Below are positions 1 to 9,765 of a stretch of 64,000 bases of DNA, piece after piece. Origin of the DNA: Urophycis tenuis. Lineage: Eukaryota; Chordata; Actinopteri; Gadiformes; Phycidae. Below the pieces are notes generated by a model. The model saw nothing but the letters and a program-made list of their open reading frames with translations, made no database searches and was not told the DNA's origin. Every line of letters begins with the position of its first letter. Positions within the stretch are counted from its first letter, which is position 1. Location: positions 58,501-122,500 of the forward strand of contig JAXIVH010000157.1 of NCBI GenBank assembly GCA_036785325.1. Reading direction: 5' to 3'. The position numbers and the translations under genes are program-made.

Positions 1-352
1 AACAACAACAACAACAACAACAAGCACCACACGCAGCATCAGCCCAGCAGGCTCCACAGCAGGTAGCAGAGCCCTCGGTCACTCTCTACATTAGTGGGTC
101 TCCTCTCAGTGGCATGCTGGCTAACCAGGTTAGCTAGCCAAGTTAACTAGACTTGGGTGGTTAACTTGAGTTCTACTTTTGACTGACTACATTGAAGACT
201 TGAGCACATGGCTAAATGTAATAGCATTTAGCCATGCTATGCTAAACTTTGCTAAGTGTGTGTGTTTGTGTTTCCAGGTCAGAGGTCAGGCGGCAGGGCA
301 GCAGGGGTCTGGCAGGAGGAGAGACCGAGAGTCAGACTGTGTCCTCTTATAG
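1..352 (+). CDS. 3' end of a polyglutamine-tailed gene with a CaaX-like C terminus; possibly MINDY1 (partial)
   Basis: Reading from base 3, a CAA run encodes seven glutamines followed by an Ala/Gln-rich stretch. A donor-like CAG|GTAGCA lies at 62/63 and an acceptor TTTCCAG ends at 277. Joining 1-62 to 278-352 keeps the frame and gives a Gly/Gln/Arg-rich tail ending RESDCVLL before TAG at 350-352. CVLL fits a geranylgeranylation CaaX box. The MINDY (FAM63) lysine-48 deubiquitinases have Gln-rich C-terminal tails and, as I recall, a CaaX-type ending, and human MINDY1 lies in the same 1q21.3 block, so MINDY1 is my best guess. No catalytic domain is visible. If the intron is not spliced, the frame stops after about 44 residues, near base 136. 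I am confident that a gene ends here and unsure of its identity. Confidence 0.5.
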
Positions 353-458
353 CCTTCATCATCACCAGCATCATCTTCTTCTACCGTTACTGCCTGCTCT
401 CACACACACTCATGTGTTAAGGAGCTCCCCAGTGACCAACCGAAAGACACACACCACC

Positions 459-640
459 TGTCTGTCTACCATTTACCAGTTGAACCAGTTTCCTGTCTGT
501 CTACCATTTACCAGTTGAACCAGTTTCCTGTCTGTCTACCATTTACCAGTTGAACCAGTTTCCTGTCTGTCTACCATTTACCAGTTGAACCAGTATCCTG
601 TCTACCATTTACCAGTTGAACCAGTTTCCTGTCTGTCTAC
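459..640. repeat. 35-bp minisatellite in the 3' UTR, about 5 copies
   Basis: The phrase CTGTCTGTCTACCATTTACC recurs every 35 bases. One copy lacks a CTGT. The array lies between the stop codon and the poly(A) signal, so it would be part of the mRNA. Confidence 0.85.
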
Positions 641-672
641 CATTTGACCAGTGTAACTAATATGTTGTTTGG

Positions 673-678
673 AATAAA
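673..678 (+). terminator. poly(A) signal of the plus-strand gene
   Basis: AATAAA lies about 320 bases after the stop codon at 352, with no other gene between. It is the natural 3' end for the gene entering at base 1. Confidence 0.55.
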
Positions 679-716
679 GTTGGCCACAGAGTAGCTGATG
701 TACTGAAAAATCTTGT

Positions 717-895
717 CCATTGGTTAATCCAGAGTGGTAGCCTCTAATCCATTGGTTAATCCAGAGTGGTAGCCTCTAATCCATTGGTTAATCCAGAGTG
801 GTAGCCTCTAATCCATTGGTTAATCCAGAGTGGTAGCCTCTAATCCATTGGTTAATCCAGAGTGGTAGCCTCTAATCCATTGGTTAATCCAGAGT
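717..895. repeat. 32-bp minisatellite, about 6 copies
   Basis: The unit begins CCATTGGTTAATCCAGAGTG and is nearly identical between copies. It starts about 40 bases after the poly(A) signal. Confidence 0.85.
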
Positions 896-1581
896 GCTGT
901 GGGGTTGGGCCTCGAGGATAATAAACAGACACATGGTTCAATTCTCGTGTGTTGTGGATTACCAGCTAGCCATGGTGGAGCATTCACCTCACAAGTGGGC
1001 TGCTGGGTGGACCTCCACCTTGTCGAGAGGAACCGCTCCATCCGCTCTGCTCTAGTGAAACCTACCATGGATTCATACAACATGTTCATGCTCCATCAGC
1101 AGCAGCAGCTGGGCTTCACTCACGAGGCCCAAGAAGGCTTTGGTTTGATGGGAATAAAACGCAAGACACAATGTGAAAGGTTTGAGGGTTATTGAAGGTT
1201 GACAACAATGTTTCTCAAAAGGTTACCCAGGGGAACATCTGGGTCTTGAGCTGGTGAAGGTCATGGGTCATCTGAAGACATGGTGAGGATGATCCATAAT
1301 GCCAACAGCAAACAGTCTGGATTGCTTTAGGCGTGCTCACATTGTCTTCAGGTTTGAGCTCTGTAGAAGAATGGAGGACTCCTTCTTCTGCAGAGCTGCA
1401 ATGTATGTGTATGATCCGAGTAGAGCCGTCTGAATAATGAATATAAATACATCATTGGTTTTGGTTGGTTTCATTCTTCTTGTTCTGCTTATTATTCTTA
1501 AGAATAAAACATTTGAAAGTACACCCGTTGAAAGGGTGATATAGTGATGATATTATGATTGTTGCCTCCTGCTACAATTTA

Positions 1582-1584
<3 letters not shown>
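896..1584. other. intergenic stretch with no recognised feature
   Basis: Short open frames run on both strands at 820-1195, but they have no recognisable domain and no convincing splice context. An AATAAA at 1153-1158 has no gene assigned to it. I see nothing else. Confidence 0.4.

Positions 1585-1626
<42 letters not shown>
1585..1626. repeat. (TA)n microsatellite
   Basis: About 20 TA dinucleotides in a row. Confidence 0.9.
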
Positions 1627-1784
1627 TTTTTATATGCATCTACATCTGTATATAGTAGATACATGTTTTACCTTTGTTTATTTTATAGTAGTTAATGTTT
1701 ATGTTTAGCTCATCGTCTTGTTTGAGCTGTATGTCTAGTCTGTGTCTGTACTTGGAGAGCATGGAAAAACCAGAGTCAAATTCC

Positions 1785-1840
1785 TTGTGTGTTTGTGAAC
1801 ATACTTGGCGAATAAAGCTGAATCTGATTCTGATGAGATC
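1785..1840 (+). mobile_element. possible LINE 3' tail remnant
   Basis: The phrase CGAATAAAGCTGAATCTGAT resembles the 'AATAAAGCTGATTCTGATTCTG' type 3' ends scattered through fish genomes. No coding part is attached. This rests on general memory of fish repeats only. Confidence 0.3.
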
Positions 1841-1885
1841 AGGGGCATCGAATTGTCTTCATATTATATATCCTACATCATAGAT

Positions 1886-1937
1886 AATAATAATAATGAT
1901 AATAATAATAATAATAATAATTATTATTATTATTATA
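1886..1937. repeat. (ATA)n/(ATT)n microsatellite
   Basis: A run of ATA/ATG triplets passes directly into ATT triplets, so the tract is self-complementary and could fold into a hairpin. Confidence 0.85.
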
Positions 1938-1956
1938 TGAGGGGGGGCAGCGTGTA

Positions 1957-2892
1957 GTGGCCTACCACCGTGCTACCACCTGGCCTATCACCTGGCCTAC
2001 CACCTGGCCTACCACCTGGCCTATCACCTGGCCTACCACCTGGCTACCACCTGCCTATCACCTGGCCTACCACCTGGCCTATCACCTGGCCTACCACCTG
2101 CCTACCACCTGGCCTACTACCGTGCTACCACCTGGCCTATCACCTGGCCTATCACCTGGCCTACCACCTGCCTACCACCTAGCCTATCACCTGGCCTACC
2201 ACCTGGCCTATCACCTGCCTACCACCTGGCCTACCACCTGGTCTACCACCTGGCCTACCACCTGCCTACCACCTGGCCTATCACCTGGCCTACCACCTGG
2301 CCTACCACCTGGCCTATCACCTGGCCTACCACCTGCCTACCACCTGGCCTATCACCTGGCTACCACCTGGCCTACCACCTGGCCTATCACCTGGCCTACC
2401 AACTGGCCTACCACCTGGCCTATCACCTGGCCTATCACCTGGCTACCACCTTGCCTACCACCTGGCCTATCACCTGGCCTACCACCTGGCCTACCACCTG
2501 GCCTATCACCTGGCCTACCACCTGGCCTATCACCTGGCCTACCACCTGGCCTACCGCCTGGCGTACCACCTGGCCTACCACCTGCCAACCACCTGGCCTA
2601 CCACCTGGCTACCACCTGGCCTACCGACTGGCCTACCACCTGGCCTATCACCTGGCCTATCACCTGGCCAACCACCTGGCCTATCACCTGGCCTACCACC
2701 TGGCCTACCACCTGGCCTATCACCTGGCCAACCACCAGGCCTATCACCTGGCCTACAACCTGGCCTACCACCTGGCCTACAACCTGGCCTACCACCTGGC
2801 CTACCACCTGGCTTACTACCTGCCCTATCACCTGGCCAACCACCTGGCCTACCACCTGGCTTATCACCTGGCCTACAACCTGGCCTGTAGTC
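1957..2892. repeat. 12-bp minisatellite, about 78 units
   Basis: Units of CTGGCCTACCAC alternate with CTGGCCTATCAC and a few 11-bp variants. Because 12 is a multiple of three, long open frames run through the array on both strands (for example Trp-Pro-Thr-Thr repeats). These follow from the period and show no sign of a gene. Confidence 0.95.
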
Positions 2893-3084
2893 TATCTGGT
2901 GGAAAATCCACATCACAGGTGCCACTGCACCCGAAGGTGTTAATACAGTCATATGTTGCAGTCATACAGTCATATGATGCTCCTTTTTACCATAGGTCAA
3001 AAACAAATATCATCTAAAAAATACTGAGAATGACTTATAAAGACCGAAAGGTCCTAACACTAAACTTCCCTTACTTACTAACTA

Positions 3085-4845
3085 ACCCTAGTTAGTTAAT
3101 GTTGTCCCCATTAGGTAACACTAGTTAGATAATGTTGTCCCCACTAGGTAACACTAGTCAGATAATGTTGTCCCCACTAGGTAACACTAGTTAATGTTGT
3201 CCCCACTAGGTAACACTAGTTATATAATGTTGTGCCCACTAGGTAACACTAGTTAGATAATGTTGTCCCCACTAGGTAACACTAGTTATATAATGTTGTG
3301 CCCACTAGGTAACACTAGTTAGATAATGTTGTCCCCACTAGGTAACACTAGTTAGATAATGTTGTCCCCACTAGGTAACACTAGTTAGATAAGGTTGTGC
3401 CCACTAGGTAACACTAGTTATATAATGTTGTGCCCACTAGGTAATACTAGTTAGATAATGTTGTCCCCATTAGGTAACACTAGTTAGATAATGTTGTCCC
3501 CACTAGGTAACACTAGTTAGATAATGTTGTCCCCACTAGGTAACACTAGTTAGATAAGGTTGTGCCCACTAGGTAACACTAGTTATATAATGTTGTGCCC
3601 ACTAGGTAATACTAGTTAGATAATGTTGTCCCCATTAGGTAACACTAGTTAGATAATGTTGTCCCCACTAGGTAACACTAGTTAGATAATGTTGTCCCCA
3701 CTAGGTAACACTAGTTAGATATTGCTGTGCCCACTAGGTAACACTAGTTAGATAATGTTGTGCCCACTAGGTAACACTAGTTAGATAATGTTGTGCCCAC
3801 TAGGTAACACTAGTTAGATAATGTTGTCCCCATTAGGTAACACTAGTTAGATAATGTTGTCCCCACTAGGTAACACTAGTTAGATAATGTTGTGCCCACT
3901 AGGTAACACTAGTTAGATAATGTTGTCCCCACTAGGTAATACTAGTTAGATAATGTTGTCCCCACTAGGTAACACTAGTTATATAATGTTGTGCCCACTA
4001 GGTAACACTAGTTAGATAATGTTGTCCCCACTAGGTAACACTAGTTAGATAATGTTGTCCCCACTAGGTAACACTAGTTAGATAAGGTTGTCCCCACTAG
4101 GTAACACTAGTTAGATAATGTTGTCCCCACTAGGTAACACTAGTTAGATAATGTTGTCCCCACTAGGTAACACTAGTTAGATAATGTTGTCCCCACTAGG
4201 TAACACTAGTTAGATAAGGCTGTGCCCACTAGGTAACACTAGTTAGATAATGCTGTGCCCACTAGGTAACACTAGTTAGATAATGTTGTCCCCACTAGGT
4301 AACACTAGTTCGATAATGTTGTGCCCACTAGGTAACACTAGTTAGATAATGTTGTCCCCACTAGGTAACACTAGTTAGATAATGTTGTCCCCACTAGGTA
4401 ACACTAGTTAGATAAGGTTGTCCCCACTAGGTAACACTAGTTAGATAATGCTGTGCCCACTAGGTAACACTAGTTAGATAATGTTGTCCCCACTAGGTAA
4501 CACTAGTTAGATCATGTTGTCCCCACTAGGTAACACTAGTTAGATAATGTTGTCCCCACTAGGTAACACTAGTTAGATAAGGTTGTCCCCACTAGGTAAC
4601 ACTAGTTAGATAATGTTGTCCCCACTAGGTAACACTGGTTAGATAATGTTGTCCCCACTAGGTAACACTAGTTAGATAATGTTGTCCCCACTAGGTAACA
4701 CTAGTTAGATAATGTTGTCCCCACTAGGTAACACTAGTTAGATAATGTTGTCCCCACTAGGTAACACTAGTTATATAATGTGGTCCTCACTATGTTGTCC
4801 CCACTAGGTAACACTAGTTAGATAATGTTGTGCCCACTAGGTAAC
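3085..4845. repeat. 33-bp minisatellite, left part (about 53 copies)
   Basis: The unit contains GTCCCCACTAGGTAACACTA followed by GTTAGATAATGTT. Main variants are TCCCC/TGCCC and AATG/AAGG. The array is interrupted by a gypsy element at 4846-10243 and resumes on the other side with the same unit. Confidence 0.95.
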
Positions 4846-5323
4846 TGTAACGGTGGTGTTAGTTAGGAAGCAAGCGCACGGCCAGGAGAGGATGAATGCC
4901 TCGCAGGGCGTTTTATTTAATGATCAGGGGTGGGGATGGAGCAGGCAAGATGCCTGGGTTCAGCTGGCACACCTGGGCAGGTTCTGTGGGAACACAGAGG
5001 ACGTGGATGAGAATACATGCATGAAGCGTCAAACCAGACAAAGGAATTAGATTCAGCATGAGCGAATAGCAAAGTCAGCGATATACTTGCCAGGCGTATC
5101 TATCAAGAGATCTGGCGATGTGTGAGTGGAAGACCCGGGTCTTTGTAGGCAGCAAGGTGAGGTGATGATTGGAAGCAGGTGTGCAGTTCCCAACTGTGGC
5201 TCGTTCCCCTGATCAGCTCCATTGGGAGCACCTGTGCTCTGCTGGGTGCCAGCTCGTTGGGAACGAGTGCGGTAGGTGTGAGTTATGGAGGCAGGGAGGG
5301 GATGTGGAGGTGAAACCGTAACA
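4846..5323 (-). repeat. 3' LTR of the gypsy element
   Basis: 478 bp, TG...CA, matching 9766-10243 with one visible substitution. The pol frame runs from the polypurine tract into this LTR and stops at 5053, so about 90 C-terminal residues of pol are LTR-encoded. Confidence 0.93.
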
Positions 5324-8300
5324 GGACCCCCCCCCCGACGGGAGCCCCATGGCGACCGTCCAGGGGCTTCAGGATGGGCACGATAGAAGTCGCGGAGGAG
5401 ATCCGGATTCATGATCAGCCGGCGGGACACCCAGCTCCGTTCCTCTGGACCATACCCCTTCCAGTCCACCAGATACTGGAAACCGCGGCCTTGGCGACGA
5501 ACCTTCAGCAACCGCCGGACCAGCCACTGGGGGTGGCCATCGACCATCTGAGGGGGGGGTGGAGCTGGGGGGGTAGGTGAGAGTGGGCTCGAGGAATATG
5601 GCTTGATCTTGGACACATGGAATGCCGGATGGACCCGTCGCAGGGACATGGGAAGCTTGAGGCGGACGGCGACGGGGTTGATGATGCGCTCAATCTCATA
5701 TGGGCCGATGTATCTTGACGCCAGCTTCCCAGAGGTTGCCTGGAGCGGGAGATCGGCAGTGGAAAGCCACACTTGTTGGCCCACCTGGTACTCCGGAGCA
5801 GGGGTCCGATGCTGGTTAGCCCCCCGACGAGCGCGTTCCGTAGCTCTACCCAGGGCTGTGCGCACCGCTCCCCACACCTGACGACACCGACGGAGATGCG
5901 CCTGCACTGATGGGACTGTGGCCTCCTCCTCCTGCAGTGAGAAGAGGGGAGGTTGGTAGCCAAGAGAGCACTCGAATGGAGATTTCCCATTAGCCGAACT
6001 GGTCATGGCATTGAGTGAGTACTCCACCCAGGGTAGGTCCTTGCTCCAGGAGGAGGGGTGGAGAGCAGAGATGCAGCGGAGGGCCGTCTCCAGACTTTGG
6101 TTGCTCCTCTCCGCTTGGCCGTTCGATTGAGGGTGGTAGCCCGATGACAGGCTGACCGTAGCCCCCAATTCCTTGCAGAGCGCCCGCCAGACCTGAGAGG
6201 TAAACTGGGGTCCGCGGTCACTGACGATGTCCGAGGGTAGGCCGTGGAGGCGGTAGACATGCTGCATCAGGAGCTCCGCAGTCTCCAGTGAGGAAGGGAG
6301 CTTAGGGAGGGCGATGAGGTGCACCGCCTTAGAGAACCGATCTACGACCGTGAGCACAGTGGTGTTCTCATGAGAGAGGGGCAGACCGGTTACAAAATCC
6401 ACCGCAATGTGGGACCAAGGTCTCTGGGGAACTGGCAGGGGATGGAGCAAGCCAGCCGGTGGCTGATGAGAGGGCTTGCTTCGAGCACAGACCGGACAGG
6501 CTATGACAAACTCCCTCACATCCGCCAACATGGTGGGCCACCAGAACCTCCGACGCAGGAAGGACAGAGTACGGTGAACTCCGGGATGACACGCGAACCG
6601 GCTGGCATGTCCCCACTGCAGGACCTGGGACCTGGCACGATCGGGCACGAAGAGGCGGTTCTGTGGACCCGTGCGGGGGTCAGGCTGGGTGCGTTGAGCC
6701 CGCCTGACGACGGCCTCGATGTTCATGGTGATGGCCCCGATCACCTGGGAAGCAGGGAGGATGGCAGCGGGGGAGACGGGGTCCTTCTCCACCGAATGGA
6801 CTCGGGACAGTGCGTCGGCCTTGGTGTTCTTGGTTCCCGGCCGGTATGTGATGTGGAAGTTAAAACGGCCGAGGAACAGGGCCCAGCGCGCCTGGCGGGA
6901 GTTCAGCCGCTTGGCCGTACGGAGGTAGGTAAGCTTGCGGTGGTCTGTCCAGACCGTGACAGAATGCTCCGCGCCCTCCAGCCAGTGCCGCCACTCTTCG
7001 AAAGCCCCTACAACAGCCAGCAGCTCTCTGTTACCAATGTCGTAGTTGGTCTCGGCGGGGGTGTAACGACGTGAGAAGAAGGCACAGGGGTGAAGCTTCT
7101 GGTCAGCAGCTGACTGTTGTGACAGGACCCCCCCGATGCCAGTATCTGAAGCGTCCACCTCTACCACAAAGGGCCTTGAAGGGTCTGGGTTGGTCAGGAT
7201 TGGAGCGGAGGTGAAACGCCTCTTGAGGTCGGCGAAGGCCACACTGGCCGCTGGTGTCCAGGTAAAAGGGTGCAGAGTGGATGTGAGGGCCGTCAAGGGG
7301 GCAGCTACTTGGCTGTAGTTCCGGACAAATCGCCGGTAGAAATTTGAAAAGCCCAGGAAACTCTGGAGCTGCTTCCTATTGGTGGGCTGCGGCCACTCTA
7401 TGATGCTCTGGATCTTCCGGGGGTCTGGTTGGGTCTGCCCAGCCTTCACAATGAGACCCAGAAACTCAACAGAGGGGGCGTGGAAGATGCACTTCTCAGC
7501 CTTGAGGTAGAGCCGGTTCTCCAGCAGGCGTTGGATGACCAGGCGAACATGTTGGGTGTGTTCCTCAAGGCTCCGGGAGAATACTAAGATGTCATCCAGA
7601 TAAAGGACAACAAATATATCCAGCATGTCACGGAGGATGTCATTCATCATCTCTTGGAAGACTCCGGGGGCATTGGTTAGCCCGAAGGGCATCACCAGGT
7701 ACTCGTAGTGGCCACGAGGGGTCTTGAACGCAGTCTTCCACTCATCCCCCTCCCGGATCCGGACCAGGTGGTAGGCATTGCGGAGGTCCAACTTCGTGAA
7801 GATGTTCGCCTGAAGGAGGGGTTCGAAGTTGGCGCTCATGAGGGGGAGAGGGTACTGGTTCCTGGTGGTGATGTTGTTCAGCCCCCGAAAGTCAATACAG
7901 GGCCGAAGGTCGCCCCCTTTCTTCTTGACGAAGAAGAACCCCGCTGCCACCAGGGAACGTGAGGGACGGATGAGACCCTCGGCCAGGCATTCCGTGAGAT
8001 AACGGTCCATTGCCCCCTTCTCCGGAAGAGTCAGGTTGTAGAGGCGACTGGCTGGAAGTCTCGCACCGGGGAGAGGCTCGATGGCACAGTCGTAGGGCCG
8101 GTGGGGGGGCAGTGTTCTGGCCCGTTCCTTGCTGAAGGCCTCACCAAGGTCATGGTAGATGGTGGGGACAAATGACAGGTTAGGTGGTTCTGGTGCAGGA
8201 CGGTCAGGATGCCGGGAAGACCGGGCGGTGCGGAGACAGCGAGCGTGGCAGGCGGTGCTCCAGCTGAGAACCTGCGCCTGGCCGAAGTTGAGGTGTGGAA

Positions 8301-8646
8301 CGTGGAGCTCAAGCCAGGGCCTGCCAAGGATGAGAGGAGCCCGGGGAGACTTGATGATGAGGAGTTGGATCTCCTCCACGTGGTTCCCCGAGAGGGTGAG
8401 GGTGCGAGGACAGGTGCGATGGGTTATAGGCCCCAAGCTATGTCCGTCGATAGCTTGGACGGGGATAGTGGGGTTCAGGAGGACTAGGGGAATGGCCATC
8501 TGGCGGGCGAAGTGGTCATCAATGAAGCTCTCGTCGGCACCCGAGTCGATGAGGGCGCCAACAGAGATGGTCTGCCCCTGCCAGGAGAGGGTGGCTTGGA
8601 ATCTAGCTGAACCGGAGGTAGGAGAGGGGTGTGATAATCGGCTCAC
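5053..8646 (-). CDS. pol: gypsy pol: protease, reverse transcriptase, RNase H, integrase, chromodomain
   Basis: The frame has at least 1197 codons. In order: an aspartic protease with DSGAD near residue 34; reverse transcriptase with LYLDDILVF near residue 350; RNase H beginning VEVDASDTGIGG near 494; an integrase HHCC zinc finger with HPGVH and CPVC near 685-725; a DDE core with VDFVTGL near 750, DRGPQF near 809 and NGQAERSNQ near 845; and a chromodomain at about 1037-1082 containing YLVDWKGYG. Residues from about 1108 come from the LTR. The frame is open upstream of 8646 and overlaps the end of gag in the -1 frame, with no ATG at the junction, so translation as a gag-pol product by -1 frameshifting is likely. 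All catalytic motifs seen are intact. Confidence 0.95.
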   Translation of the reverse strand: MSRLSHPSPTSGSARFQATLSWQGQTISVGALIDSGADESFIDDHFARQMAIPLVLLNPTIPVQAIDGHSLGPITHRTCPRTLTLSGNHVEEIQLLIIKSPRAPLILGRPWLELHVPHLNFGQAQVLSWSTACHARCLRTARSSRHPDRPAPEPPNLSFVPTIYHDLGEAFSKERARTLPPHRPYDCAIEPLPGARLPASRLYNLTLPEKGAMDRYLTECLAEGLIRPSRSLVAAGFFFVKKKGGDLRPCIDFRGLNNITTRNQYPLPLMSANFEPLLQANIFTKLDLRNAYHLVRIREGDEWKTAFKTPRGHYEYLVMPFGLTNAPGVFQEMMNDILRDMLDIFVVLYLDDILVFSRSLEEHTQHVRLVIQRLLENRLYLKAEKCIFHAPSVEFLGLIVKAGQTQPDPRKIQSIIEWPQPTNRKQLQSFLGFSNFYRRFVRNYSQVAAPLTALTSTLHPFTWTPAASVAFADLKRRFTSAPILTNPDPSRPFVVEVDASDTGIGGVLSQQSAADQKLHPCAFFSRRYTPAETNYDIGNRELLAVVGAFEEWRHWLEGAEHSVTVWTDHRKLTYLRTAKRLNSRQARWALFLGRFNFHITYRPGTKNTKADALSRVHSVEKDPVSPAAILPASQVIGAITMNIEAVVRRAQRTQPDPRTGPQNRLFVPDRARSQVLQWGHASRFACHPGVHRTLSFLRRRFWWPTMLADVREFVIACPVCARSKPSHQPPAGLLHPLPVPQRPWSHIAVDFVTGLPLSHENTTVLTVVDRFSKAVHLIALPKLPSSLETAELLMQHVYRLHGLPSDIVSDRGPQFTSQVWRALCKELGATVSLSSGYHPQSNGQAERSNQSLETALRCISALHPSSWSKDLPWVEYSLNAMTSSANGKSPFECSLGYQPPLFSLQEEEATVPSVQAHLRRCRQVWGAVRTALGRATERARRGANQHRTPAPEYQVGQQVWLSTADLPLQATSGKLASRYIGPYEIERIINPVAVRLKLPMSLRRVHPAFHVSKIKPYSSSPLSPTPPAPPPPQMVDGHPQWLVRRLLKVRRQGRGFQYLVDWKGYGPEERSWVSRRLIMNPDLLRDFYRAHPEAPGRSPWGSRRGGGPVTVSPPHPLPASITHTYRTRSQRAGTQQSTGAPNGADQGNEPQLGTAHLLPIITSPCCLQRPGSSTHTSPDLLIDTPGKYIADFAIRSC
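5324..5337 (-). promoter_or_regulatory. polypurine tract
   Basis: Sense-strand GGGGGGGGGGTCC abuts the 3' LTR start. This is the expected plus-strand priming site. It lies inside the pol frame. Confidence 0.8.
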
Positions 8647-8672
8647 CAGGAGACCCCGTGTCGCAGGTAAGC

Positions 8673-9749
8673 CTAGTCTTTTGGCCGGATGGGGCAGTCC
8701 TGGCGGGTGTGTCCCCTCTGCCCACAGTACATGCAGAGCCCCTTCGCTCGACGGAACTCCTTTTCTGCTGCGGTCAGTCGGGCCCTTCCCACCTGCATGG
8801 GCTCCTCACCAGAGGGAGCGGCGGTGATCATTGGCTCCAGAGCAGCTGAAGAGTTGGGATGGCAAGGGAGCACTGTAGGCAAGGCGCGGGCAGATGTGTT
8901 GGACTGGCTCCGCACTCTCTCTCTCCTGCGTTCTCGGATGCGTTCATCCACCTCAATGGCGAGTGAAACCAGGTCGTCTAGGGTACTGGGTTTGTCTCTC
9001 ACAAGCTCATCCTTTATACCTTCACTGAGTCCCTGGCGAAACGCGCTCCTGAGTGCTGTGTCGTTCCACCCACTCCCAGCTGCGAGGGTGCGGAATTCAG
9101 TGGAGTAGGCCGCCACAGTCCGGATGCCCTGATGGGAGGACGTTAGCCTCGCTCCCACGTCTTGCCCAGCAGTGGGATGGTCAAACACCTTCTTAAACTC
9201 AGCCAAAAAGGTCTCACAGTCATCGTACAACTCTGGGCGGGCGCAGAGAGTCGCCTGAACCCAGTTCAATGCCTCACCAGTGGTCAGGTTGGCAACAAAG
9301 GCGACACGGGCAGCAGGTGAAAAATACTGGCTGGGTTGGTGCCGAAAAATCAGGTCACACTGCATAAGGAACCCACGTAGCCGAAAAAAAGTCCCATCAA
9401 AAGGTTGAGGGCTTGCCAGGCTTGGCTCTCGGGGCTGCCCCGTGGGTGGGGCTTGGAGCAGTGCAGCTGGTGGAACCTGGGCTGCAGTGTCAGCGGGCGG
9501 CAGACTGGGGGGAACAGCAAGCGTGGCCATCTGGGTCGACAGGGCCTGGATCATGGAAGTGAGATTCTGCATCTGCAGCGTGTGGTCCCGGTGAAGAGCC
9601 TCCTGGAGTTGCTCGTTAGAGGCCTGCATGGCCACCGAAGCCTCTCGGAGAAGTCGGGCATGGTCGGCGAGCACGCTCCCCTGGTGTTGGAGGGCTGTCA
9701 GCGTGGCGTCAGTGGGCACTGTACCTCTTGCAGAGCCGGCTGCTTCCAT
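8673..9749 (-). CDS. gag: gypsy gag polyprotein
   Basis: 358 residues beginning MEAAGSARG, with ATG 16 bases after the 5' LTR. The N terminus is predicted helical. The middle matches the retrotransposon gag/capsid fold shared with PEG10/RTL-type domesticated genes (FDGTFFRLRGFLMQC, then ALNWVQA). A CCHC zinc knuckle, CMYCGQRGHTRQDC, lies near residues 339-352. The stop TAG follows CCIRPKD-like residues (PIRPKD). The sequence CGGCCAAAAGAC just before the stop is where the -1 frame of pol becomes open. Confidence 0.92.
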   Translation of the reverse strand: MEAAGSARGTVPTDATLTALQHQGSVLADHARLLREASVAMQASNEQLQEALHRDHTLQMQNLTSMIQALSTQMATLAVPPSLPPADTAAQVPPAALLQAPPTGQPREPSLASPQPFDGTFFRLRGFLMQCDLIFRHQPSQYFSPAARVAFVANLTTGEALNWVQATLCARPELYDDCETFLAEFKKVFDHPTAGQDVGARLTSSHQGIRTVAAYSTEFRTLAAGSGWNDTALRSAFRQGLSEGIKDELVRDKPSTLDDLVSLAIEVDERIRERRRERVRSQSNTSARALPTVLPCHPNSSAALEPMITAAPSGEEPMQVGRARLTAAEKEFRRAKGLCMYCGQRGHTRQDCPIRPKD

Positions 9750-9765
9750 CTAAGGCCAGATCTTC
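9750..9765 (-). promoter_or_regulatory. gypsy leader / candidate self-primer binding site
   Basis: Only 16 bases separate the 5' LTR from the gag ATG, too few for an 18-nt tRNA primer site ahead of gag. The leader holds AGATCTGGC (9763-9755), the exact complement of GCCAGATCT inside the LTR. The Tf1/Sushi group is known to self-prime in this way. Confidence 0.45.

Noticed and set aside
1957..2943. 328-codon open frame of Trp-Pro-Thr repeats
   Set aside because: It is the 12-bp minisatellite read in frame; equally long frames run on the other strand and there is no splice or promoter context.
8159..8827. Plus-strand open frames inside the gypsy element
   Set aside because: They lie antisense to intact gag and pol and show no domain of their own.
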